Shown here one piece after another: positions 1 to 9,200 of a stretch of DNA of 64,000 nt. This stretch comes from Paludibacteraceae bacterium (GTDB lineage Bacteria; Bacteroidota; Bacteroidia; Bacteroidales; Paludibacteraceae). The notes below the pieces were generated by a model. The model saw nothing but the letters and a program-made list of their open reading frames with translations, made no database searches and was not told the DNA's origin. Each line of letters begins with the position of its first letter. Within the stretch, counting starts at the first letter, position 1. Made by a program: the position numbers and the translations under genes. The stretch spans positions 61,525-125,524 of the forward strand of contig JAFRNH010000031.1 in assembly GCA_017430235.1 (NCBI GenBank), in the 5' to 3' direction.

Positions 1-267
1 GTCCTTAACACGTCCTCCACGTACCATTACGATTGAGTGCTCTTGCAAGTTATGTCCTTCTCCAGGAATATAAGCATTCACCTCTTTTTGGTTCGTCAAA
101 CGTACTCTGGCAACTTTACGCATTGCAGAGTTAGGCTTCTTAGGAGTGGTGGTGTATACACGAACACATACACCTCTTCTCTGTGGACAAGAATCCAATG
201 CTGGAGATTTGCTCTTGTCTGTAAGAGTAGCCCTTCCTTTTCTAACTAATTGCTGAATTGTAGGCAT
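1..267 (-). CDS. rpsL: 30S ribosomal protein S12 (partial, C-terminus beyond left edge)
   Basis: The minus-strand frame starting at ATG 267 reads [12 protein letters not shown], the hallmark start of S12, followed by the conserved [19 protein letters not shown] and [15 protein letters not shown] segments of the decoding-centre protein. S12 sits in the 30S A-site and controls decoding accuracy. Only 89 codons are inside the window; the family is about 124-137 residues, so the C-terminal third is cut off by the edge. The usual downstream partners rpsG and fusA would lie outside to the left. A good Bacteroidota promoter lies about 60 bases upstream, divergent from valS. Identity is certain from sequence; only the end is missing. 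Confidence 0.97.
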   Translation of the reverse strand, partial: MPTIQQLVRKGRATLTDKSKSPALDSCPQRRGVCVRVYTTTPKKPNSAMRKVARVRLTNQKEVNAYIPGEGHNLQEHSIVMVRGGRVKD

Positions 268-326
268 TTCGTTTTTTAATTTTTAATATTTTAACTTTAA
301 ATTTAGACACTATACTAATTGTGGCG

Positions 327-358
327 CAAAATTAGAACTTATTTTTCTCTCTCACAAA
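327..358 (-). promoter_or_regulatory. rpsL promoter (Bacteroidota -33/-7)
   Basis: On the minus strand TTTG (358-355) is followed after 20 bases by TAATTTTG (334-327), matching the Bacteroidota sigma consensus TTTG-N19/20-TAnnTTTG. The expected start is near 320, giving a leader of about 50 bases before the rpsL ATG. Confidence 0.7.
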
Positions 359-470
359 TTTTTTTTTATTTTTTTTCCTCCTCCTTAACTCATTCGCATT
401 CTGCACTTTCTTTTTCTCCCTTCCTACTCCGACATTACTCCAATTACTATCTTATTTCTCAAATTTTTAT

Positions 471-478
471 TACCTTTG
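471..478 (+). promoter_or_regulatory. valS promoter -7 box
   Basis: TACCTTTG matches the Bacteroidota -7 box TAnnTTTG. The expected start is near 485, with a leader of about 45 bases to the valS ATG at 531. I see no convincing -33 TTG at the right spacing, so only the -7 box is called. Confidence 0.5.
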
Positions 479-530
479 CACCCAATTTATATATATAAGG
501 TATAAAAACAAAAAAAATTAAGATACATTC

Positions 531-3206
531 ATGCAAGAATTAGCTAACAAGTACAACCCCACTGACGTCGAATCTAAGTGGTATCAATATTGGTTGGATA
601 ACGGTTTCTTCAAATCAAAACCGGATGGTCGTGAACCTTATACAATTGTTATCCCCCCTCCTAATGTGACTGGTGTCCTTCACATGGGTCACATGTTAAA
701 CAATACAATCCAAGACATCCTCGTCCGCAGAGCTCGTATGTTGGGTAAAAATGCTTGCTGGGTGCCTGGTACAGACCATGCTTCCATCGCAACCGAAGCA
801 AAAGTGGTTAACAAACTGGCTCAGGAGGGTATTAAGAAAACTGACCTCACTCGCGAACAATTCTTAGAGCATGCTTGGGAATGGACCCGCAAACACGGCG
901 GAATCATCCTTGAACAATTGAAAAAACTTGGCGCATCCTGCGACTGGGACAGAACAGGATTCACAATGGATGAGACTCGTAGCAAAAGCGTTATCAAAGT
1001 ATTCTGCGACCTCTACAACAAAGGTCTCATCTACCGCGGCGTACGTATGGTAAACTGGGATCCTAAAGCTTTAACCGCCCTTTCCGACGAAGAGGTTATT
1101 TATAAGGAAGAGCATAGCAAACTGTATTACCTTAAATATTATGTTGCCGACGACGATATGTCCGGCTCTACCGGCTCCGACCAAGAAGTCATCCACAAAG
1201 ATGCGAAAGGTCGATATGCGGTCGTTGCAACCACTCGTCCTGAAACCATCATGGGTGATACCGCAATGTGTATCAACCCTAAAGACCCAAAGAACAGATG
1301 GCTAAGCGGCAAAAAGGTAATCGTTCCTTTGGTTAACCGCGTAATCCCTGTTATCGAAGATGAATATGTTGATATCGAATTCGGTACTGGTTGCTTGAAA
1401 GTCACTCCTGCTCACGACGTGAACGACTATATGCTAGGAGAAAAATACAACCTGCAAACTATCGATATCTTTAATGACAACGGTAGCATCAGCGAAGCTG
1501 CTGGCATGTATATCGGACAAGATCGTTTCGACGTTAGAAAACAAATCGAGAAAGACTTAGCTGCTGCCAACTTATTGGAAAAGACAGAAGACTACACTAA
1601 CAAAGTGGGTTACTCGGAAAGGACCAACGTTGTTATCGAACCTAAACTTTCTATGCAATGGTTCCTTAAAATGGAACACCTTGCCAAGATAGCATTGGAC
1701 CCTGTCATGAAGGATGAACTTAAATTCTATCCTGCTAAATACAAAAACACATACCGCAATTGGTTAGAGAACATCAAAGATTGGTGTATCAGCCGTCAGT
1801 TGTGGTGGGGACATAGAATTCCTGCTTACTTCCTTCCTGAAGGCGGTTATGTAGTTGCTGAAACGGAAGAAAAAGCATTGGAATTGGCTAAACAAAAAAG
1901 TGGAAACGCCAATCTAACCATCAACGATCTTCGTCAAGACGAAGACTGCTTGGACACATGGTTCTCTTCTTGGCTTTGGCCTATCTCTTTGTTCGACGGA
2001 ATTAATAATCCTGGAAACGAGGAAATCAAATACTACTATCCAACCAGCGACTTGGTAACGGGTCCGGACATCATCTTCTTCTGGGTGGCTCGTATGATTA
2101 TGGCGGGTTACGAATATGAAGGCGACATGCCTTTCAAAAACGTATATTTCACTGGTATCGTTCGTGACAAACTAGGAAGAAAGATGTCTAAATCATTGGG
2201 TAACTCACCAGACCCATTGGATCTCATCGACAGATTTGGTGCTGATGGTGTGCGTATGGGTATGATGTTATCCGCTCCAGCTGGTAATGACATCTTGTTC
2301 GATGAAGCATTATGCGAACAAGGCCGTAACTTCAACAATAAAATATGGAATGCATTCCGTTTGGTAAAAGGTTGGGAAGTAAAAGAGATGGAACAACCTG
2401 CATCCGCACAAAAAGCTGTGAAATGGTTCCAACAACAATTGAATAAGACAATCATTGAGATCAACGACTGTTTCGACAAATACCGTATCAGTGAAGCGCT
2501 CATGGCTGTCTACAAATTATTCTGGGATGAGTTCTCTTCATGGTACCTAGAGATGGTAAAACCTGCTTATCAGCAACCGATAGACAAAACCACCTACGAT
2601 GCCACCCTCTCCTATTTCGAAACGCTTTTGAAACTTTTACATCCTTTCATGCCATTCATCACAGAAGAGTTGTATCAAAACATAAAAGAGCGTGACGTAA
2701 AAGATAGTATCATGGTGAGTCTTCTTCCTAAGGCTGACGATTTCTGCGAGAAGAACATCAACAGAATGGAGAGCACGAAACAGATTATTGCAGGTATCAG
2801 AAACATTCGTGCCAACAAAGGCATCTCTCCTCGTGAGACATTCGACCTATATTATAAAGGTGAATGGGATGACAAGAACGACGCCATCATTCAAAAATTG
2901 GCCAACATCAATCTGATTGCAGAAAACAAAGGCAACATCTCAGGCTCTGCTGCTACCTTTATGGTTGGAACCATTGAAATCTCTATTCCATTAGGCAACA
3001 ATGTCAATGTGGAGGAAGAGATCAAAAAGATGGAAGAGGAGATTAAATACCTCGAAGGATTCCTTGTTTCTGTCAACAAAAAATTGGGCAATGAAAAGTT
3101 CGTCGCTAATGCAAAATCTGAAGTTGTAGAAAACGAGAGAAAGAAAAAGGCTGACGCAGAAAGCAAGATTGCCACTTTGAAGGAGAACATCTCAAAATTG
3201 AAATAA
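531..3206 (+). CDS. valS: Valyl-tRNA synthetase
   Basis: Class I aminoacyl-tRNA synthetase that charges tRNA-Val in the cytosol. The N-terminal Rossmann half carries the HIGH-type motif in [13 protein letters not shown] (about residues 43-55). KMSKS is present exactly at residues 551-555. Between them lies the editing (CP1) domain with [12 protein letters not shown]. The C-terminal roughly 65 residues are Lys/Glu-rich and predicted coiled coil, as in the ValRS tRNA-binding arm. At 891 residues the length is normal for the family. It is transcribed alone, from a TAnnTTTG promoter to a hairpin terminator just past the stop. Nothing is odd about it. Confidence 0.97.
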   Translation: MQELANKYNPTDVESKWYQYWLDNGFFKSKPDGREPYTIVIPPPNVTGVLHMGHMLNNTIQDILVRRARMLGKNACWVPGTDHASIATEAKVVNKLAQEGIKKTDLTREQFLEHAWEWTRKHGGIILEQLKKLGASCDWDRTGFTMDETRSKSVIKVFCDLYNKGLIYRGVRMVNWDPKALTALSDEEVIYKEEHSKLYYLKYYVADDDMSGSTGSDQEVIHKDAKGRYAVVATTRPETIMGDTAMCINPKDPKNRWLSGKKVIVPLVNRVIPVIEDEYVDIEFGTGCLKVTPAHDVNDYMLGEKYNLQTIDIFNDNGSISEAAGMYIGQDRFDVRKQIEKDLAAANLLEKTEDYTNKVGYSERTNVVIEPKLSMQWFLKMEHLAKIALDPVMKDELKFYPAKYKNTYRNWLENIKDWCISRQLWWGHRIPAYFLPEGGYVVAETEEKALELAKQKSGNANLTINDLRQDEDCLDTWFSSWLWPISLFDGINNPGNEEIKYYYPTSDLVTGPDIIFFWVARMIMAGYEYEGDMPFKNVYFTGIVRDKLGRKMSKSLGNSPDPLDLIDRFGADGVRMGMMLSAPAGNDILFDEALCEQGRNFNNKIWNAFRLVKGWEVKEMEQPASAQKAVKWFQQQLNKTIIEINDCFDKYRISEALMAVYKLFWDEFSSWYLEMVKPAYQQPIDKTTYDATLSYFETLLKLLHPFMPFITEELYQNIKERDVKDSIMVSLLPKADDFCEKNINRMESTKQIIAGIRNIRANKGISPRETFDLYYKGEWDDKNDAIIQKLANINLIAENKGNISGSAATFMVGTIEISIPLGNNVNVEEEIKKMEEEIKYLEGFLVSVNKKLGNEKFVANAKSEVVENERKKKADAESKIATLKENISKLK

Positions 3207-3227
3207 TCGAGATTTTATATGCTTCAT

Positions 3228-3263
3228 AAAAGATCCGTAGTGTCAACTGCGGGTCTTTTTTTC
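3228..3263 (+). terminator. Rho-independent terminator after valS
   Basis: AAAAGATCCG (3228-3237) pairs with CGGGTCTTTT (3250-3259) with one G-T pair, and an inner AGT/ACT extends the stem. The run of T after it fits termination of valS. Confidence 0.8.
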
Positions 3264-3273
3264 TTCTTTTACA

Positions 3274-3303
3274 TTGTATGAAGTGTAAAAAGTTTTAGAT
3301 TTG
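3274..3303 (+). promoter_or_regulatory. Promoter for the acyltransferase gene
   Basis: TTG (3274-3276), 19 bases, then TAGATTTG (3296-3303) fits the Bacteroidota consensus. Predicted transcription starts near 3310, leaving only about 7 bases before the ATG at 3317, so the mRNA would be nearly leaderless. Confidence 0.6.
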
Positions 3304-3316
3304 CAAAAAAAACATT

Positions 3317-4369
3317 ATGACGAATTCCATTACTCAACAAAGAGACTGCAAATATGAATTGATTCGGGTTCTCAGCATTTTTTTTATCGTATGCAACCAC
3401 ACATCTGGAATCATTCCGTTAGAGGATCCCATCCATCAATATCTAAGTCCCTTATTACTTTTATCCCAAACAGGTGTCGCATTATTCTTCTTCCTAAGTG
3501 GAAGATTTGCTTTGCGAAAAATATTAAATACTGACGAAGAATACAAAACCTTTTATTTCAAGAAGGCCATATACCTTATATTACCAATTGTCTTCTATAT
3601 GATTCTTCAAACTACCCTGAAACACTTCAGAACGTATGGAATAACGTTAGATGGACTTGCGTCTACAATCATTTCTGACATCCTTTTTGATCACGTAAAG
3701 ACACATTTTTGGTTTGTCACCGTACTTGTCGGAAATATACTCATCGCCCCATTTATGGCAAAAGCGATTAACGAACTTACCAAAAACATGGCTCTTGTTT
3801 TTGTTGGTCTGGGAATATTGCATAATACAATTTTCGCCTACTCACCTTACTTTACTGGCGTTGAATACGTATGGACCTTTCCTTTCGCACAATGGTCCAT
3901 CTACTTTTACATTGGAGGATGTATTGATAAGATAATTACAACACCACGAGATAAAAAGATTGCAATCATACTAGGTGTTATCGGAGTATGTATTATCACG
4001 CTAAAAACACTCTTCTTTTCATATCAGAAATATTTACATGACTTAATGCCATCTTTCACATTTTTCAGTATCATGATATACATTCTTCTTCAAGGAATCA
4101 ACGCAGATGCATGGTCGGCGAAGGCAAAAAAAATCATCTACTTTTTAGGCAAACGATCCTTTGGCATATATCTTGTCCACATGATAGCCATATTAGGTGT
4201 TGTCAGGATTTTCCCCGAGCAATGGAATGAACTCCCCGTTGTCTTATTTTACCTCATCAACGTGTTATTGGCATTCATCTGCAGTATAATATTGAGTTAC
4301 CTGGCTGATATCATTATATTAAATCCCATACAGAATTTACTTGTACGGCTGAGGGGAAAAAAAGAATAA
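3317..4369 (+). CDS. Membrane acyltransferase, family 3 (OafA/WecH type)
   Basis: An integral membrane protein of 350 residues with about ten hydrophobic segments. Its N-terminus KYELIRVLSIFFIVCNHTSG matches the start of Acyl_transf_3 proteins: Arg17 in the first helix and the presumed catalytic His28. A later segment KRSFGIYLVHM is also typical of the family. These enzymes move acyl groups, often acetyl, from the cytosol onto surface sugars such as O-antigen or capsule. No glycan gene is adjacent, so the acceptor is unknown. It has its own promoter and stands alone after valS. Confidence 0.85.
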   Translation: MTNSITQQRDCKYELIRVLSIFFIVCNHTSGIIPLEDPIHQYLSPLLLLSQTGVALFFFLSGRFALRKILNTDEEYKTFYFKKAIYLILPIVFYMILQTTLKHFRTYGITLDGLASTIISDILFDHVKTHFWFVTVLVGNILIAPFMAKAINELTKNMALVFVGLGILHNTIFAYSPYFTGVEYVWTFPFAQWSIYFYIGGCIDKIITTPRDKKIAIILGVIGVCIITLKTLFFSYQKYLHDLMPSFTFFSIMIYILLQGINADAWSAKAKKIIYFLGKRSFGIYLVHMIAILGVVRIFPEQWNELPVVLFYLINVLLAFICSIILSYLADIIILNPIQNLLVRLRGKKE

Positions 4370-4464
4370 CTACCATTTCAAAAAACTGTTTCTCTCATTT
4401 CAGACAATCCAGATTTATCGAAAAAAAACTATTATTCTCTGTAGGAAACACGTCAAAACAGGAA

Positions 4465-4498
4465 CGAAAAAAGGTGACTAGAAAATCCAGTCACCTTT
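4465..4498 (-). terminator. Terminator after the aquaporin gene
   Basis: AAAGGTGACT (4470-4479) and AGTCACCTTT (4489-4498) form a perfect 10-bp stem. The run of A before it becomes a U-tract on the minus strand, so it ends the minus-strand aquaporin transcript. Confidence 0.8.
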
Positions 4499-4526
4499 CC
4501 CATATTAAAGGAGTTTATTTTATTAT

Positions 4527-5189
4527 TTATTTATCATCTGCAATGGCTTTCCAAGCAAAAGCAGCAATAGCAGCACCAATGAATGGACCAACGATAAAGA
4601 TCCAAAGGTTAGTCAGTGCAGTACCTCCTTGGAACAATGCAGGTGCAATAGAACGAGCTGGATTAACTGAAGTACCTGTATATCGAATACATACCAAGTG
4701 AACCAAAATCAAGCAAAGACCGATAGCCAATCCTGCGAAATTTCCAGCACCTTTCTTTGAGTCTGTCGTTCCTAAAACAGTGAAAACGAACACACAAGTA
4801 AATACGATCTCAGCCAACAAACCGCCAGCAACAGAGACTCCTGATTGAAGGTCATTGGCACCGGTTCCCTCTAATCCTGCATTAGATGTCAACACATATA
4901 AAATACATGAACCGATCAACGCACCAAGAACTTGGAATACCATATACATACCAGCCTCTTTTGTTGAAATTCTCTTGGTAAGCAAGCATCCCAACGTAAT
5001 TGCAGGATTGATATGACATCCACTTGTACCCCCAATTGTATAAGCCATTGCAACAACCGCAAGACCAAATGCTATTGAAGTACCCACCACACTTGCAGTG
5101 TCTGTTCCACAACTTAAACTTACGGCTGCACCGCAACCCATCAGTACCAACACCATGGTACCAAACATTTCTGCTAAATACTTTTTCAT
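4527..5189 (-). CDS. aqpZ: Aquaporin, AqpZ-like
   Basis: A 220-residue major intrinsic protein with six hydrophobic segments and two half-helix NPA motifs, Asn61-Pro62-Ala63 and Asn176-Pro177-Ala178. The selectivity-filter positions can be aligned to E. coli AqpZ: Phe41, His164, Thr173 and Arg179. These residues define a narrow water channel rather than a glycerol channel, which normally has Gly in place of the His. The likely role is fast water movement across the inner membrane. The gene lies 47 bases after an outer-membrane protein gene on the same strand and ends at a clear terminator; no separate promoter was recognised, so read-through from upstream is possible. Confidence 0.92.
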   Translation of the reverse strand: MKKYLAEMFGTMVLVLMGCGAAVSLSCGTDTASVVGTSIAFGLAVVAMAYTIGGTSGCHINPAITLGCLLTKRISTKEAGMYMVFQVLGALIGSCILYVLTSNAGLEGTGANDLQSGVSVAGGLLAEIVFTCVFVFTVLGTTDSKKGAGNFAGLAIGLCLILVHLVCIRYTGTSVNPARSIAPALFQGGTALTNLWIFIVGPFIGAAIAAFAWKAIADDK

Positions 5190-5196
5190 TTTAGTA

Positions 5197-5218
5197 TGAG
5201 AGCATGTTACTACTCTCA
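5197..5218 (-). other. Small hairpin between the outer-membrane protein and aquaporin genes
   Basis: TGAGAG (5197-5202) pairs with CTCTCA (5213-5218) around a 10-base loop. It lacks a U-tract, so it may be an mRNA processing or stabilising stem rather than a terminator. Confidence 0.3.
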
Positions 5219-5236
5219 GATTTTATAGTTAAACAA

Positions 5237-6649
5237 TTAGAATCTCCATCCAATAGTGGCAATAATATTATGATTTTTCAGATTCAAACTGCTAGCAGTC
5301 TCATCCTGTGGCAACATACCATAGAAATTAGCCTTTTGATTTCTAAACACGTATGCCAAATCACAATAGAACTTATCACCCTCATAACCAAGACCTCCTG
5401 TTATGTAGTGAGTTTGCTGTGGCAAAGACAATGGTCTGAACAAATAAAGTTCCTCACCCAAATTTTTGTCATAATCAATAGGGCTTGACATGAATGCGAA
5501 ACCTGCACGCAAAGAGAACTGATCGATAACCTTATACTCAGCACCCAATTTGATGGTATGAACTGCATTGAATTCCTCTTTCATTTGGTTGTTTTGAGCA
5601 ATCAATTCTTCGTCATAATTTGACATTCTCATCGTTGAATAGTTATCAAGATTGTATTCAAGACCGATTAATGCTTTGCTTGCAATTACAAAGCCCAAGC
5701 TACCTTGCAATTTAAACGGAGTTTTAAGTTTATAAGAGCAATCACCATGATCAACTTCTGGAGCATCCGGATTCTGATCGTTATAATCGAATTCCACAGA
5801 ATAAGTTTCAAATATATCATACAATGTTCTTGTATGAACTGCCAAACCAATACGCATGAAATCTACAGGTTTAACAATTGCACCTACTTTAAAGTTAACA
5901 CCGACACCATCAACATCATAATAATTATCAAAATAGTAACTACCTATCTGGGAGTTGACAGAAGACTCATCATATAAAGCCTTTTGTTTATAGTCCAAAA
6001 CGGAGATACCCAATGCAGCACCTAGATAAACGCGATTACTGATATTCATACCGTAAGAGATATCCCACTGTCCGACATGACCAGACTCTGTGTATCTAGT
6101 TTGTTTGTCAAAATTTTCTCTTCTATCGAAACGAGAATAGAACTCAGAAGAGCCCTCATCGCTAATTAGTCCCAAATTATTAGCCTCTTCAAAGATATAA
6201 TCAGGAGCAGCCTCTTTGCACATATAGTCGGTCAAAGAGAGGCCTGAATAATCATGGCTTTTAGTTGAGGAGTAACGAGCAAAGTTACTCAGACGATTAT
6301 AAGAAATGCCCAACGAAGAAGTTATATATCCCTTTTCAGCTTCGTGTTCTCTAAAATTAATAACAAATGCGAAGTTATTCAAACACACATGAGCATCTTT
6401 CGTATTGTCCACATATACATTCGGAGAGAAAGTCAAATCACAACGTTTGTAGACGCCTATACCAGCAGGATTATCTTTCGATACTGAAGGGTTTCCACCC
6501 AATGCGCCGAAGGCACCTGCCATAGAAGAGTATCTTGCAGTACCCATCACAGGGTCTAATTGATTATAGTTTAATGCATCATATGCACTTTGTGAGAAGC
6601 TGGCAGCAGCGAAAGCCATGGCTCCTAATGTCATTATATACTTTTTCAT
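5237..6649 (-). CDS. Outer-membrane transport protein, OmpP1/FadL/TodX-like
   Basis: 470 residues starting with a clear signal peptide (MKKYIMTLGAMAFAAASFSQ). The mature N-terminus runs through a segment with the phrases GTARYSSMAGAFGALGG and NPAGIGVYK, the characteristic start of the FadL/TodX family in Bacteroidota. The rest alternates short amphipathic strands with Asp/Asn/Tyr-rich turns and ends in TIGWRF, an aromatic C-terminal residue as needed for beta-barrel insertion. Family members bring hydrophobic molecules across the outer membrane; the ligand here cannot be told. The gene sits directly upstream of the aquaporin gene on the same strand. I found no good -7 box before it. Confidence 0.8.
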   Translation of the reverse strand: MKKYIMTLGAMAFAAASFSQSAYDALNYNQLDPVMGTARYSSMAGAFGALGGNPSVSKDNPAGIGVYKRCDLTFSPNVYVDNTKDAHVCLNNFAFVINFREHEAEKGYITSSLGISYNRLSNFARYSSTKSHDYSGLSLTDYMCKEAAPDYIFEEANNLGLISDEGSSEFYSRFDRRENFDKQTRYTESGHVGQWDISYGMNISNRVYLGAALGISVLDYKQKALYDESSVNSQIGSYYFDNYYDVDGVGVNFKVGAIVKPVDFMRIGLAVHTRTLYDIFETYSVEFDYNDQNPDAPEVDHGDCSYKLKTPFKLQGSLGFVIASKALIGLEYNLDNYSTMRMSNYDEELIAQNNQMKEEFNAVHTIKLGAEYKVIDQFSLRAGFAFMSSPIDYDKNLGEELYLFRPLSLPQQTHYITGGLGYEGDKFYCDLAYVFRNQKANFYGMLPQDETASSLNLKNHNIIATIGWRF

Positions 6650-6705
6650 ACTCGATTTCTTTTTCTATTTATATTATAGGTAAAAACCCGTTAACTATCT
6701 CCTTG

Positions 6706-6737
6706 AAAAGGAGACCTTTTTCAAAGTCTCCTTTTTT
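6706..6737 (-). terminator. Terminator after the low-complexity protein gene
   Basis: AAAAGGAGAC (6706-6715) and GTCTCCTTTT (6726-6735) form a perfect 10-bp stem just past the stop codon of the minus-strand gene. Almost the same stem recurs after gldN at 29461-29489. Confidence 0.7.
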
Positions 6738-6747
6738 ATATTTCACA

Positions 6748-8139
6748 CTAACGGCGACCTCCTCCTGAGTGACTTCCACCTCTTGACGATGATGAGCCTC
6801 CACCGGATGAACGTGATCCGCTATTTGATGAACCTGAACTATATCCTCCAGAGCGAGAAGAACCTGAAGAGTAGCTTCCTCCAGAAGAAGAACCACTTCT
6901 AGATGATCCTCCATAAGATCCGTAAGAAGATGATCTTGTAGAAGATGAACCTGACGAGCTTCTGTTCGTGCTTGAACTCGAAGAACGAGGTGCAGAATAA
7001 GAAGATCTTCCGCTATAAGATGAGGATGATCCTGAAGAATTGCCTCTTACCGAAGAACCATTACTATATGAGCGAGAACCATTTGAAGATGTTCTTGCTG
7101 AAGTTGACGAACTAGGAGGGAACGATCTTCTCAACGTAGTAGACGAAGTCGATACCGATGGTCTTGCTGAAGATCCTTGTGATCTTGACACCGTAGTTGT
7201 TCTGCCCGATGTGACACTACGTGTTGATGATCTTTCTATAGATCTTGTTCCTATAGAGGTTCTTGCAGTAGAATTACCAGAAGGAACACGAGCACCATCT
7301 GTTCTACCTCTTCCATAAGATCCATTGGATGCGCTATATCTACCGCCATGACCATGATGATAAATAGGTGCATGCCAATGATAATGATGATATGGATGAT
7401 AATAATATGAATAGCGGTATGGAGTATAATATCCATAGTAGCCATAATATCCCCAATATGGATCATAGTATCCCCAGTATGGATCATAATATCCAGTGTA
7501 GTAAGGATGCCATCCATAGTAACGGTAATATGGATAACCCACACCTACATAAACTGTCGTATTTGATGATTCCACACTTGTTTCTGCTGCATTATTATCA
7601 TCTACTGATACCACATTGTAATCTGTACCATGGTATTTATTCAACCTTTTGGTGTATTCATAATCACCATTATCCACTGAAATTAACGTATCCGTAACAA
7701 AATTTCCTGATGCAACAGAAGCAGAATCTTCAATGACAATGGCTCCATTGTCAAAGTACACGTTCTGTTTTCCTTTGGTTTTTAACATCAATGTTTTCTC
7801 CAGATCGCCAAACTCATCCATTATACGAATTGTATCCATTACATACGCATCGTCTTTCTTGAGAGTTGTATCAATAACAGCAATAAATTCATTCGAAACC
7901 AAATCGTAACGTTCAACATTTGGAGATTTTATAATAATCATATTCCTATGCTTTTCTATCTCCTCCCATTTTGCGTTCCTATCTGCCTTCCCCTGAGAAT
8001 GTTCCTTTATCTGCTGTGCATACTTCTCTCCTCCTTTTTTCGTTGATGCATAGATGTCATCATAAGCGAAACTGGAATTCACTGAAACTAATCCTACGAT
8101 TAGAATCAAGAAGATTCGAAGTTTATTTACCATTTTCAT
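6748..8139 (-). CDS. Exported low-complexity protein, Tyr/His-rich then Ser/Gly/Arg-rich
   Basis: I do not recognise a function. The start at 8139 (MKMVNKLRIF) gives a clean signal peptide ending SSFAYDD. A longer open frame to 8214 is ruled out because a promoter -7 box lies at 8194-8201. After signal cleavage come about 150 ordinary residues, then a Tyr/His-rich segment (DNA about 7350-7550) with the tandem phrase YYDPYWGYYDPYWGYYGYYG. The last roughly 190 residues are almost only Ser, Gly, Arg, Thr and Tyr, ending SHSGGGRR. Such tails suggest an extended, possibly self-associating surface or periplasmic polymer. No T9SS sorting domain is visible. It is transcribed alone, divergently from prmA. 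Confidence 0.6.
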   Translation of the reverse strand: MKMVNKLRIFLILIVGLVSVNSSFAYDDIYASTKKGGEKYAQQIKEHSQGKADRNAKWEEIEKHRNMIIIKSPNVERYDLVSNEFIAVIDTTLKKDDAYVMDTIRIMDEFGDLEKTLMLKTKGKQNVYFDNGAIVIEDSASVASGNFVTDTLISVDNGDYEYTKRLNKYHGTDYNVVSVDDNNAAETSVESSNTTVYVGVGYPYYRYYGWHPYYTGYYDPYWGYYDPYWGYYGYYGYYTPYRYSYYYHPYHHYHWHAPIYHHGHGGRYSASNGSYGRGRTDGARVPSGNSTARTSIGTRSIERSSTRSVTSGRTTTVSRSQGSSARPSVSTSSTTLRRSFPPSSSTSARTSSNGSRSYSNGSSVRGNSSGSSSSYSGRSSYSAPRSSSSSTNRSSSGSSSTRSSSYGSYGGSSRSGSSSGGSYSSGSSRSGGYSSGSSNSGSRSSGGGSSSSRGGSHSGGGRR

Positions 8140-8193
8140 AAGCAGTCCCCCTATTTTTATAATGAACAAATTATTTTTCACATAGAAAGCATA

Positions 8194-8201
8194 CAAAGAT
8201 A
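8194..8201 (-). promoter_or_regulatory. Promoter -7 box of the low-complexity protein gene
   Basis: TATCTTTG on the minus strand. The expected start near 8187 lies inside the longer open frame, which decides for the ATG at 8139 (leader about 48 bases). It is 31 bases from the divergent prmA -7 box. Confidence 0.55.
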
Positions 8202-8232
8202 AGAAAAAAAACATTTTCTTAATTATCTTTTT

Positions 8233-8240
8233 TAACTTTG
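8233..8240 (+). promoter_or_regulatory. prmA promoter -7 box
   Basis: TAACTTTG matches TAnnTTTG; the ATG of prmA follows 85 bases later. The -33 element is weak. Confidence 0.5.
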
Positions 8241-8325
8241 CGGTAAAGATAGCACTTGTGCTACATTGTCCTAAAAAAAATATACGAATCCTCGTTTTTT
8301 TATCGACGAATCAAACAAAATTAAT

Positions 8326-9165
8326 ATGAAATTTTTAGAAGTTCACCTAAATATTCCCTCCAAAGAAGCTTATGTTAAGGATATTTTGACCGCTCAAATG
8401 GCGGAAATCGGGTTCGAAAGTTTTGTCGACGACGCTGACGAACTCATCGGTTACATTCAAAAAGAGTCTTTCAACTCTTCCGAATTACAAAACCTTATCG
8501 ACCAATTTGAATACGATAAAGGTATCTCCTTCCGCATCGAAGAGGCTGAAGATAAAGACTGGAACGAAGAATGGGAGAAAAACTTCTTTCAACCTATCAT
8601 CATTGGAAATGAATGCGTGATCCACAGCACTTTCCACAAAGACTACCCTAAAGCAAAATACAATCTGCTCATAGACCCTAAAATGGCTTTCGGAACTGGT
8701 CACCACTCCACTACCTCTTTAATGGTGCGTGCCATCCTAAGCACAAACCTAATGGGAAAATCTCTTCTCGATATGGGGTGCGGAACCGCCATCCTTGCCA
8801 TCCTCGCCGCCAAAAGAGGGGCATCTCCAATCACTGCTATCGACATCGATGAATGGGCCTACAACAACGCAGTTGAAAATATTCGCCTCAACAACGAACC
8901 TCAAATCAACGTGCAATGCGGAGGAGCTGAATTACTAAACGCCAACTCTTATGATGTGATTTTAGCTAACATCAACCGAAACATTCTACTTAACGACATC
9001 CACCAATACGCCAAAGTACTAAATACACCCGGCACACTAATCTTAAGTGGTTTTTATGAATCTGACATCTGTTTGATTGAAGAAGAATGTAATAAATATG
9101 GATTGATTAAAAAATCATACGAAATGGACAACAATTGGGTAGCAGTACAGTTTACAAAAAATTAA
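8326..9165 (+). CDS. prmA: Ribosomal protein L11 methyltransferase
   Basis: SAM-dependent enzyme that trimethylates ribosomal protein L11. The N-terminal roughly 110 residues form the substrate-recognition domain. DPKMAFGTGHHSTTSLM is the PrmA-specific linker. The SAM-binding loop follows as LLDMGCGTAILAILAAKRGA, then ITAIDIDEWA for the ribose-binding acidic residue and ILANINRNIL in the place of the NPP-like motif. At 279 residues the length is normal. The helicase gene starts 35 bases after the stop with no clear promoter, so both are probably one transcript. Confidence 0.95.
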   Translation: MKFLEVHLNIPSKEAYVKDILTAQMAEIGFESFVDDADELIGYIQKESFNSSELQNLIDQFEYDKGISFRIEEAEDKDWNEEWEKNFFQPIIIGNECVIHSTFHKDYPKAKYNLLIDPKMAFGTGHHSTTSLMVRAILSTNLMGKSLLDMGCGTAILAILAAKRGASPITAIDIDEWAYNNAVENIRLNNEPQINVQCGGAELLNANSYDVILANINRNILLNDIHQYAKVLNTPGTLILSGFYESDICLIEEECNKYGLIKKSYEMDNNWVAVQFTKN

Positions 9166-9200
9166 GACGATAACATTTATAACCTATTAATAACTTTAAC

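Noticed and set aside
7040-7318. 92-residue open frame antisense to the Ser-rich tail
   Set aside because: Low-complexity coding DNA often leaves the opposite frame open; no independent coding evidence.
8140-8214. 25-residue N-terminal extension of the low-complexity protein
   Set aside because: The -7 box at 8194-8201 lies inside it, and the signal peptide begins at ATG 8139.
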